Below are positions 1 through 5,152 of a stretch of 7,089 bases of DNA, one piece after another. A program made the translations under genes and the position numbers. Numbering within the stretch: position 1 is the stretch's first letter; each line of letters starts with the position of its first letter. The stretch lies in the NCBI GenBank assembly GCA_022562375.1, contig JADFPK010000091.1:1-7089 (forward strand), written 5' to 3'. Under the pieces are notes generated by a model. The model was not told the origin of the DNA. It saw nothing but the letters and a program-made list of their open reading frames with translations, and ran no database searches. The DNA is from Pseudomonadota bacterium. GTDB taxonomy: Bacteria; Pseudomonadota; Alphaproteobacteria; SMXQ01.

Positions 1-1212
1 CGGCACCGCGGGGTCGCGCCGATGGGCGCGGGCGCCGGCGACGCCGATCGCCGTGTGGGGATCGAGAAGCTCGCCGGTCGCCTCATACACGGCGCCGATG
101 GTGGCGACGGTGCCGGCATCGTCCAACCTGAAGCCGTCGAACACCTCCCTGGCGGTGGCCACGCGTTCATCGTCCAAGGTGATCTCGCCGGTTTCCTGGA
201 AGGCCGCCATCTGCTGGGCCAGGCGGGAGCCGTCGCGCCCATAGAGATCGAACAGCAAGCGTTCGAAGTTGCTCGCCACCTGGATGTCCATGCTCGGCGA
301 CAGCGTCGGCTCGACCTCGCCCCGCTTGAGCGCGCCGGTCTCGAGGAAGCGCCAAAGGATGTCGTTGCTGTTGGTCGCCAGCACCAGGTGGCCGATGGGG
401 AGCCCCATGGCCCGCGCCGCGTAGCCGGCGTAGATATTGCCGAAATTGCCGGTCGGGACGGAGAAGGCGATTTCCTTGTCCGGCGCGCCGAGGGCGGCGG
501 CGGCGGCGAAGTAATAGACGGTCTGGCCGAGGATGCGCGCCCAGTTGATCGAATTGACGCCGGTCAGGCGCGTGTCGGCGCGGAAACCATGGTCGTTGAA
601 CATACCCTTCACCAGCGCCTGACAATCATCGAAGGTGCCCTCGATGGCGATGTTGTGGACGTTGGCGGCGGCAACCGTGGTCATCTGGCGGCGCTGGACC
701 TCGGAGACCCGGCCCTTGGGATGGAGGACGAAGATCTCGATCGCGGCGCGGTCGCGGCAGGCCTCGATGGCGGCGGAGCCGGTGTCGCCGGAGGTGGCGA
801 CGACGATGGTCACGCGCTCGGCCCGGCGGGCGAGCACATGATCGAACAGCCCGCCGAGGATCTGCATGGCGTAGTCCTTGAACGACAGCGTCGGCCCGTG
901 GAAGAGCTCCATCAGCCATTCGTTGGCGCCGATTTCCCTGAGCGGCGCCACCGCCGGATGGTCGAAACGGGCGTAAGCGCGTGTGATGATGCCGGCCAAG
1001 GCGTCGGCCTCGATCGCGCCCTCGACGAAGGGCGTCATCACCCGCAAGGCGACATCGGCGTAAGGCAGGCCGGCGAGGGCGCGGATGTCCCCGTGGCTGA
1101 ACCGCGGCCAGGATTCGGGCACGTAGAGGCCGCCGTCACGGGCGAGCCCGGTGAGCAGGACCTCATCGAAGCGAAGCGGTTCCGCCGCCCCCCTTGTACT
1201 GACATAGCGCAA
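1..1212 (-). CDS. thrC: Threonine synthase, 3' end cut by window edge
   Basis: Pyridoxal-phosphate enzyme that converts O-phospho-L-homoserine to L-threonine and phosphate, the last step of threonine synthesis in the cytosol. The minus strand encodes 404 codons with no stop. Family landmarks are the N-terminal block RYVSTRG (residues 2-8), GLARDGGLYVPE (22-33), the PLP-lysine motif HGPTLSFKDY (105-114, lysine 112), the phosphate-binding loop SGDTGSA (141-147), NSINWARILGQ (220-230) and SVPTGNFGN (251-259). Family members are usually about 460-470 residues, so roughly 60 C-terminal residues lie outside the window. The start is a TTG at 1212, chosen because the reading frame hits a TAG at 1232-1240 upstream and homologues begin with the same RYVSTRG block. 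No ATG is available and the Shine-Dalgarno is weak (GGGA about 10 nt upstream). It is divergent from the small plus-strand ORF at 1426. Identification is secure; only the start codon is inferred. Confidence 0.96.
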   Translation of the reverse strand, partial: MRYVSTRGAAEPLRFDEVLLTGLARDGGLYVPESWPRFSHGDIRALAGLPYADVALRVMTPFVEGAIEADALAGIITRAYARFDHPAVAPLREIGANEWLMELFHGPTLSFKDYAMQILGGLFDHVLARRAERVTIVVATSGDTGSAAIEACRDRAAIEIFVLHPKGRVSEVQRRQMTTVAAANVHNIAIEGTFDDCQALVKGMFNDHGFRADTRLTGVNSINWARILGQTVYYFAAAAALGAPDKEIAFSVPTGNFGNIYAGYAARAMGLPIGHLVLATNSNDILWRFLETGALKRGEVEPTLSPSMDIQVASNFERLLFDLYGRDGSRLAQQMAAFQETGEITLDDERVATAREVFDGFRLDDAGTVATIGAVYEATGELLDPHTAIGVAGARAHRRDPAVP

Positions 1213-1231
1213 AGCGTTTATGTTCCCAATC

Positions 1232-1282
1232 CTAGGGGTCTACATTATCCTTCGGCGTTCCTTGAAACAACTCACGCCGCAT
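1232..1282 (-). CDS. Possible 16-codon leader ORF upstream of thrC
   Basis: An ATG at 1282 is preceded by GGAGG with only 3 nt between, which is close for a ribosome binding site. The ORF encodes MRRELFQGTPKDNVDP and ends with TAG 19 nt before the thrC TTG start. thrC itself has a rare start codon and a poor Shine-Dalgarno, so coupling to an upstream ORF is conceivable. The peptide has a single threonine codon, so a classical threonine attenuator is not indicated. It could equally be a chance ORF; nothing beyond the spacing supports translation. Confidence 0.2.
   Translation of the reverse strand: MRRELFQGTPKDNVDP
1244..1270 (-). promoter_or_regulatory. Weak sigma70-like promoter candidate for thrC
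   Basis: On the minus strand a GATAAT box (1249-1244, five of six matches to the -10 consensus) lies 15 bp downstream of TTGTTT (1270-1265). The spacer is shorter than the preferred 17 bp, so this is a weak candidate. It would give a leader of roughly 20-25 nt before the TTG start, and would exclude the leader ORF at 1282-1232 from the transcript. The call rests on motif matching alone. Confidence 0.22.
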
Positions 1283-1314
1283 GCTCCTCCAGATGCTCCG
1301 ATAGTGAAAACCGT

Positions 1315-1336
1315 GCCATATAGCCCGAAATATGGC
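1315..1336. promoter_or_regulatory. Perfect 7-bp dyad in the thrC / small-ORF divergent region
   Basis: GCCATAT (1315-1321) and ATATGGC (1330-1336) form a perfect inverted repeat separated by 8 nt. The centre-to-centre distance is about 15 bp, compatible with a dimeric transcription factor on one face of DNA. It lies in the 213-nt region between the divergent thrC and small-ORF starts. It is not followed by a T-run on either strand, so it does not look like a terminator. The operator role is inference. Confidence 0.35.
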
Positions 1337-1368
1337 GAATCCGCGTTTTGGGCAAAAGCATGGATTTA

Positions 1369-1398
1369 TTGGAACTTGAGCTTGGTCCAGCCTATATT
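1369..1398 (+). promoter_or_regulatory. Sigma70-like promoter for the small plus-strand ORF
   Basis: TTGGAA (1369-1374, four of six matches to the -35 consensus) is followed after 18 bp by TATATT (1393-1398, five of six matches to the -10). Transcription would begin near 1405, leaving a leader of about 20 nt that contains the AAGGA ribosome binding site of the ORF starting at 1426. The spacing of promoter, binding site and ATG is coherent, which is why it is reported. Confidence 0.45.
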
Positions 1399-1413
1399 AG
1401 TAAGAGATACGGA

Positions 1414-1418
1414 AAGGA
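1414..1418 (+). promoter_or_regulatory. Shine-Dalgarno of the 31-residue small ORF
   Basis: AAGGA is followed by exactly 7 nt and then ATG at 1426. This is near-optimal spacing and better than the sites in front of thrC or the M32 gene. It is the main reason to treat the short ORF as translated. Confidence 0.5.
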
Positions 1419-1425
1419 TCGTGAG

Positions 1426-1521
1426 ATGATTCCTAGATACGGGCGACCCGGCCAAACCGAGCCGGTTGACAAGAGCGCACCGCCGCCGCCCAAGCCGAAG
1501 CCGAAGCCGACCGCCGTCTAA
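1426..1521 (+). CDS. Small Pro/Lys-rich protein, 31 residues, unknown function
   Basis: A complete short ORF, ATG to TAA, that I do not recognise. It begins MIPRYGRPG and ends with a proline/lysine tail: four consecutive prolines (19-22) then three Lys-Pro units (23-28). Ten of 31 residues are proline; six are basic and two acidic, so it is cationic and likely unstructured. There is no signal peptide or membrane segment. The Lys-Pro part is encoded by three exact copies of AAGCCG (1492-1509). It has a promoter-like pair at 1369-1398 and AAGGA 7 nt before the ATG. It is the only gene-like plus-strand unit in the window, divergent from thrC. Its stop overlaps the stop of the minus-strand membrane protein gene by 3-4 nt. 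It could be a real microprotein, a short regulator or a chance ORF; no function is proposed. Confidence 0.5.
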   Translation: MIPRYGRPGQTEPVDKSAPPPPKPKPKPTAV

Positions 1522-2024
1522 ATAAAGTATCTGGATATTAGCCAGATACCAAAGCCGGCGATTGGCGCCGCGCACCCCATCGCGGCACCCAATTTCAGTC
1601 TCTTCGCGCTCTTGCGAATCGCCGCGGTGTTGTATTCGATTCGTTCCTGATAATTCTCGGTTTCACCGCCGATCGCTTCGACCATAGGCCCCAAGGCTAC
1701 GGAATCCGGCCACCAATTTTTTGGCTCGTTCCCAGCCAAATGAAATTTGCTGGGCCAAACGACCGCGACACAGAGACTCGAGCCGATAAACCAAGTTAGA
1801 GAAACCGCAAAGCCGCTTACGACCAAGGCGGTATCCGGGTGCGGTGACTGAATCATCACCAAAGTCGCGGCAAGCACGGCGATAGCCGCCGCCGAAAAGA
1901 TGCCGGCCAAGGTGGCCGCGTGCTGATCAGCCGCTGTGGATACGGCCAGTGTCCCTTGGAGTAATAGCTCCCCTTGCCGCAGAATCTGCTGAGCCATCCT
2001 TTCATCGACCTTTGACCAATCCAT
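1518..2024 (-). CDS. Predicted three-span membrane protein, unknown function
   Basis: A 168-residue protein that I cannot assign to a named family. It opens with a polar, probably helical stretch (1-36, including ERMAQQILRQGELLLQ and AADQHAATLAGIF), followed by a hydrophobic span at about 37-58. A short Pro/His/Asp turn (60-65) leads to a second span at about 66-90. A polar loop with NEPKNWWPD (99-107) and a charged helix (121-143, ENYQERIEYN...RKSAKRLK) precede a third span at about 145-165. The start is the ATG at 2024, with GGGGGT 6 nt upstream; an upstream in-frame TTG at 2045 is less likely. The gene is lower in GC than its neighbours (30 of 60 bases G or C at 1741-1800) and lies 74 nt after the M32 stop. 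The TM hairpin preceded by an Asp-Gln-x-Ala motif recalls the general topology of two-TM effector proteins, but no cyclase or other defence partner is present. Confidence 0.75.
   Translation of the reverse strand: MDWSKVDERMAQQILRQGELLLQGTLAVSTAADQHAATLAGIFSAAAIAVLAATLVMIQSPHPDTALVVSGFAVSLTWFIGSSLCVAVVWPSKFHLAGNEPKNWWPDSVALGPMVEAIGGETENYQERIEYNTAAIRKSAKRLKLGAAMGCAAPIAGFGIWLISRYFI
1522..1549 (-). terminator. Hairpin at the 3' end of the membrane protein gene
   Basis: GTATCTGG (1527-1534) and CCAGATAC (1542-1549) form a perfect 8-bp stem with a 7-nt loop. Read on the minus strand, the stem is followed directly by TTTATT, the U-rich tail expected of an intrinsic terminator. The stem lies inside the last codons of the membrane protein CDS. 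On the plus strand it begins 5 nt after the small ORF's stop, but has no T-run there, so it would be a weak stop signal for that transcript. The stem is only half G/C, so efficiency is uncertain. Confidence 0.45.
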
Positions 2025-2066
2025 AGCAAGACCCCCGTGGATCAAAATCCGGCTGCAAGATCACTT

Positions 2067-2096
2067 ATCGTACATTGATCCCGTCGGTTCAGACAA
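2067..2096 (-). promoter_or_regulatory. Weak promoter candidate for the membrane protein gene
   Basis: On the minus strand TTGTCT (2096-2091) and TACGAT (2072-2067) are separated by 18 bp; each matches four of six consensus positions. The pair sits in the 74-nt gap between the M32 stop and the ATG at 2024. It would allow separate expression of the membrane protein gene. This is motif matching only. Confidence 0.25.
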
Positions 2097-2098
2097 TC

Positions 2099-3586
2099 CT
2101 AGCCGAGATACCGGGTCTCCAGGTGGCGCTTGAAGGCCTTTGAATCGAGGGGCCGGCCGGTGGCGGCGGCGATCAGCTCATCGCTGGTTTGGGAGGAGCC
2201 CTTGGCGTGAATGTTGGTCTTGAGCCAGCCGATCAGCCTCGAGAAATCGCCCCGGGCGAGGTCGGCGCCGAGCCCCGCCAGGGCGTCGTTGGCGGCCGCG
2301 AACAGTTGCGCCGCCGCCAGCGCGCCCAGCGTATAGGTCGGGAAATAGCCGTGCGCCCCGTCGTACCAGTGGATGTCCTGCAAGCACCCCTCGGCGTCGT
2401 TGGCCGGGGTGAGCCCGAGGAGCTCCCCCATGGCGTCGTTCCAGGCGCCGGGCAGATCCCGGAACGCGAGATCGCCGGCGATCATCGCCTTCTCCAGCCG
2501 GTAGCGCAAAATCACGTGCAGGGGATAGGTCACCTCATCGGCGTCGACGCGGATCATCCCGGGTTTCACCAGGATGCCGAGGCGATAGATGTTGTCGGCC
2601 TGCCACGCCGCGCCGTCGCCCCCGAAGGCGTCGCGGATCATCGGCGCGGCGAAGGACAGGAATTCCCGGCCGCGGCAGGCCTGCATCTCGATCAGCAGCG
2701 ACTGGCTTTCGTGCAGACCCATGCCGCGCGCCCCGCCCACCGGCTGGTGACGCCAGCGACCCGGCAGGCCCTGCTCGTAAAGGGCGTGGCCGGTCTCGTG
2801 CAGCGCCGCCATCATCGCCGGCATGAAATCCGCCTCGTCATAGCGCGTGGTGATGCGCACGTCCTCGGGCACGCCGCCGCAGAAGGGATGGTGCGAGACG
2901 TCGAGACGCCCGCGCGAAAAATCGAAGCCCAGCGTCTTCATCAAGGCGACGCAAAGCTCTTTCTGGGCGCCGGTATCGAACGGCCCTTCGAGGGCGAGGG
3001 GCGGAGGCTTCCGCGCCTGATGGGCGAGGACGCGTTCGAGAAAGTCCGGCAGGAAAGCGGCCAAATCGTCGAGCACCGGATCGATATCGGCGCTCCTGGC
3101 GCCGGGTTCGTATCGATCCAGCAAGGCGTCGTAATCGCCGAGCCCGAGTTTCTCGCCCCTGGCCCGGGCCACCTCGCGCACAAGCGCCAGCAACTCTTCC
3201 GCCGGGGCGATGATCGAAGCGAAGTCGTTCTCCTGCCTCGCCGTCCGCCACGCCATCTCCGAGGCCGACGACGCCCGCGACAGGGCGGCGACGAGATCGG
3301 AGCCGACGGCGTTGGCGTGGCCCCAGATGCGGCGCATCTCGCCCAGGTTGGCGCCCTGCCAGGGATCGAGACCGTCGGCATCGGAAGCCTCCGCCAGCAG
3401 CGCCGCCAGGCCCGGATCGATGAGGATCTCATGGGCGACGACGTCGAGGGTGGCGAGCTGGCCGGCGCGGGCCTCGGCGCCGCCCGGCGGCATCATCGCC
3501 GCGGTGTCCCAGTGCAGCACGGCGGCGACATCGCGGAGTTGCGAGTGCCGGGCGAAGCGCCGCTCGAGCTCTTCATAAGCGCTCAT
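2099..3586 (-). CDS. M32 family (Taq-type) zinc metallocarboxypeptidase
   Basis: A cytosolic metallopeptidase that removes C-terminal amino acids from peptides, with broad specificity in the family. The 495-residue length is normal for M32. The zinc site is HETGH at 263-267 (ligands H263 and H267, catalytic E264), with a third ligand E293 in HESQS. The 30-residue spacing from first to third ligand matches the Pyrococcus furiosus enzyme. Other family motifs are HPFCGG (233-238), DVRITTRYDE (242-251), IRVDAD (345-350) and GCLQDIHWYDGAHGYFPTY (400-418). The N terminus has LHWDTAAMMPPGG (24-36). I chose the ATG at 3586 (MSAYEELERRF) because homologues start there; the frame is open to 3730 but the extra 48 residues overlap ctaE. 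No clear Shine-Dalgarno is seen; an inverted repeat ends 3 nt before the start. It follows ctaE by 52 nt on the same strand and may be read through from the oxidase operon, although its function is unrelated. Confidence 0.95.
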   Translation of the reverse strand: MSAYEELERRFARHSQLRDVAAVLHWDTAAMMPPGGAEARAGQLATLDVVAHEILIDPGLAALLAEASDADGLDPWQGANLGEMRRIWGHANAVGSDLVAALSRASSASEMAWRTARQENDFASIIAPAEELLALVREVARARGEKLGLGDYDALLDRYEPGARSADIDPVLDDLAAFLPDFLERVLAHQARKPPPLALEGPFDTGAQKELCVALMKTLGFDFSRGRLDVSHHPFCGGVPEDVRITTRYDEADFMPAMMAALHETGHALYEQGLPGRWRHQPVGGARGMGLHESQSLLIEMQACRGREFLSFAAPMIRDAFGGDGAAWQADNIYRLGILVKPGMIRVDADEVTYPLHVILRYRLEKAMIAGDLAFRDLPGAWNDAMGELLGLTPANDAEGCLQDIHWYDGAHGYFPTYTLGALAAAQLFAAANDALAGLGADLARGDFSRLIGWLKTNIHAKGSSQTSDELIAAATGRPLDSKAFKRHLETRYLG

Positions 3587-3589
3587 GGC

Positions 3590-3607
3590 CCGGTGGAATT
3601 CCGCCGG
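3590..3607 (-). repeat. Near-palindrome just upstream of the M32 start
   Basis: The plus strand reads CCGGTGGAATTCCGCCGG, an 18-bp palindrome with a single mismatched pair. It could fold as a stem with an AATT loop. It occupies the place where the ribosome binding site of the M32 gene would be, 3 nt before its ATG. There is no T-run, so it is not a terminator. A role in lowering translation is possible but unproven. Confidence 0.3.
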
Positions 3608-3638
3608 TGATGGGTTGCGTGGATGACTGACAACCGCT

Positions 3639-4445
3639 CTAGGATCCCCACCAGTAGATCGAGGTGAACAGGAACAACCATACCACGTCGACGAAGTGCC
3701 AGTACCAGGCGCAGGCCTCGAACCCGACATGATGGTCGGGCTTGAAGTGGCCCTTCCAGGCCCGGTACAGGCAGACGGTCAGGAAGATCGTGCCGATGAT
3801 GACATGGAAGCCGTGGAAGCCGGTGGCCATGAAGAAAGTGGTGGGATAGATGCCGTCCTTGAAGGCGAACGGCGCGTTGGCGTACTCGTATGCCTGGATG
3901 CCGGTGAAGGTTATGCCGAGCAGAATCGTCACCGCCAAGCCGACCAGCAGGCCCCGCCGGTCGTCCTCGATCAGGGCGTGATGGGCCCAGGTGACGGTCA
4001 CGCCCGAGCTCAACAGGATCAGGGTGTTGAGGAACGGCAGGTCCCAGACATCGAAGGTCTCGATCCCCTTCGGCGGCCACACCCCTCCGGTGGCCTCGGC
4101 GGGGAACAGGGCGGCGCCGAAGTAGGCCCAGAAGAAAGCCGAGAAGAACATCACTTCGGAAGCGATGAACAGCGCCATGCCGTAGCGCATGCCGATCCGC
4201 ACCGTCGGCGTGTGATGGCCCTCATGGGTCGCCTCGCGGACGACGTCGCGCCACCACCTGAACACGGTGAACAACAACATGACGGCGCCGATATACATCA
4301 CCCAGGGGGTCACATCGTGCATGAACATGATGGCCCCGGCGGCGAGGACGAAGGCCGATCCGGCGCAGACCACGGGCCACGGGCTGGGTTCGACGAGGTG
4401 GTAGGGATGTTTCCGTTGGCGCCCGCCGGCGTCGATGTCCGTCAT
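3639..4445 (-). CDS. ctaE: Cytochrome c oxidase subunit III
   Basis: Integral membrane subunit III of the aa3-type heme-copper oxidase, which in this family stabilises the catalytic subunit and its proton uptake. It is 268 residues with seven predicted membrane spans. Landmarks are the N-terminal KHPYHLVEPSPWP (12-24), the conserved acidic residue E97 in ASEVMFFSAFFWAYF (95-109), WAHHALIE (153-160), GFHGFHVIIGT (209-219) and the C-terminal WYWHFVDVVWLFLF (247-260). The ATG at 4445 overlaps the ctaG stop in an ATGA, so the two are probably translationally coupled; GGAAG lies 6 nt upstream of the ATG. The protein looks complete and intact. In many alphaproteobacteria DUF983 and SURF1 genes follow ctaE; here an M32 peptidase gene follows instead. 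Confidence 0.98.
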   Translation of the reverse strand: MTDIDAGGRQRKHPYHLVEPSPWPVVCAGSAFVLAAGAIMFMHDVTPWVMYIGAVMLLFTVFRWWRDVVREATHEGHHTPTVRIGMRYGMALFIASEVMFFSAFFWAYFGAALFPAEATGGVWPPKGIETFDVWDLPFLNTLILLSSGVTVTWAHHALIEDDRRGLLVGLAVTILLGITFTGIQAYEYANAPFAFKDGIYPTTFFMATGFHGFHVIIGTIFLTVCLYRAWKGHFKPDHHVGFEACAWYWHFVDVVWLFLFTSIYWWGS

Positions 4446-5002
4446 TGTCGACTTCCCGTCTCGCCGGCGAACTTGGCGCGGAAAAAGGTGTAGGAAAGGG
4501 TGATGACGGTCACATCGTCGAGGTTGCGGTCATTGACGATCTCGGGATCGATGAAGAAGGTGACCGGCATCTCGACGCTCTCGCGCGGGGCCAGTCTTTG
4601 CTCGGTAAAGCAGAAGCACTCGATCTTTTTGAAGTAAACACCCGCCTTGAAGGGCGTGACGTTGAACGTCGTCACCCCGGTAAGGGGCGTGTTGGAAAGG
4701 TTTTCCGCCCGGTAATGGGCGAGGCTCCGCTCCCCCACCCGTAACTCCACTTTCCGCTGGACGGGCTGGAAACGCCACGGCAGCGCCGGGGAAACATCGG
4801 CATTGAACTGAACGGTGATGACGCGCCGGCCCACCGCGCCGGGCGCCGCCGGGGCCGATTGCGTGGTGCCGCCGAAGCCCGTGACCTGGCAGAACAGGCG
4901 GTAGAGCGGCACGGCGGCGAAGCTGAGGCCGGTCATGCCGACGACCACCGCGATGAGGCCCACGGACACCAAGGTGTTTCGCCGGCGCCGATGCTTTGCC
5001 AT
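4442..5002 (-). CDS. ctaG: CtaG/Cox11 copper chaperone for cytochrome oxidase
   Basis: Membrane-anchored copper chaperone needed to form the CuB centre in subunit I. The 186-residue protein has an Arg/Lys-rich N terminus (3-8), one membrane span at about 11-32 and a periplasmic Cox11 domain. The copper motif CFCF is at 129-132 (C129 and C131), and a further conserved cysteine C38 lies in YRLFCQVTGFGGTTQ (34-48). NVTPFKAGVYFKKIE (114-128) and FIDPEI (150-155) are also typical. The start is taken as the ATG at 5002 with GGCGG 9 nt upstream; an in-frame TTG at 5008 is an alternative that would overlap the coxF stop. It lies 2 nt after coxF and overlaps ctaE by 4 nt. All known functional residues are present. 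Confidence 0.97.
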   Translation of the reverse strand: MAKHRRRRNTLVSVGLIAVVVGMTGLSFAAVPLYRLFCQVTGFGGTTQSAPAAPGAVGRRVITVQFNADVSPALPWRFQPVQRKVELRVGERSLAHYRAENLSNTPLTGVTTFNVTPFKAGVYFKKIECFCFTEQRLAPRESVEMPVTFFIDPEIVNDRNLDDVTVITLSYTFFRAKFAGETGSRQ

Positions 5003-5004
5003 CC

Positions 5005-5151
5005 TCAACTGCCGCCGAACTTGACCAGGGTGATGGCGTAAAACAGCACCACCAGTCCCAGCAGGACCGCCGCCAGCGCCAGGTTCTTGGAGCGCCGGCG
5101 CCGGTGCCGCTCGGGAATGGGCCGCTCGGGAACGTGACGGTCCCCGGCCAT
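5005..5151 (-). CDS. coxF: CoxF-type small single-span membrane protein
   Basis: A 48-residue ORF squeezed between ctaB (1-nt gap) and ctaG (2-nt gap). The N terminus is polar and strongly basic (MAGDRHVPERPIPERH then four consecutive arginines at 17-20). A single hydrophobic span follows at about 23-42 (LALAAVLLGLVVLFYAITL), and the protein ends VKFGGS. Proteins of this size and design occupy the same slot in alphaproteobacterial oxidase operons and are annotated CoxF; their role is presumed to be oxidase assembly but is poorly defined. The Arg cluster before the span predicts the N terminus inside, by the positive-inside rule. There is no strong Shine-Dalgarno, and translation is probably coupled to ctaB. 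Identification rests on position, length and topology. Confidence 0.85.
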   Translation of the reverse strand: MAGDRHVPERPIPERHRRRRSKNLALAAVLLGLVVLFYAITLVKFGGS

Positions 5152-5152
5152 C

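Noticed and set aside
22..1323. 433-codon plus-strand open frame
   Set aside because: It lies antisense to thrC, whose motifs are unmistakable, and its translation is Gly/Ala/Arg/Asp-rich without any recognisable motif. It is a GC-rich shadow frame.
1272..1361. 29-codon minus-strand ORF (starts MLLPKTRIRH, ends SEHLEEHAA) upstream of thrC
   Set aside because: It has no Shine-Dalgarno before its ATG, and its frame spans the dyad without other support. It could be a remnant or a leader ORF but the evidence is insufficient.
1220..1429. 69-codon plus-strand ORF starting MFPILGVYII
   Set aside because: There is no ribosome binding site before its ATG, it covers the thrC upstream region and the small-ORF promoter, and it shows no recognisable pattern.
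1492..1509. Three tandem AAGCCG hexamers as a possible repeat array
   Set aside because: Only three units, and they encode the Lys-Pro tail of the small ORF in frame. It is better described as part of that ORF than as a separate repeat or CRISPR.
2189..3610. 473-codon plus-strand open frame
   Set aside because: It is antisense to the M32 peptidase and has the low-complexity composition of a shadow frame; the minus-strand protein has all its zinc-site residues.
1213..3638. Possible defence island or mobile element between ctaE and thrC
   Set aside because: No transposase, integrase, terminal inverted repeats, target duplications, nuclease or cyclase could be found; the M32 peptidase is an ordinary housekeeping-type enzyme.
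3696..4493. 265-codon plus-strand open frame
   Set aside because: It is antisense to ctaE, with no hydrophobic or domain pattern, and is explained by codon bias of the real gene.
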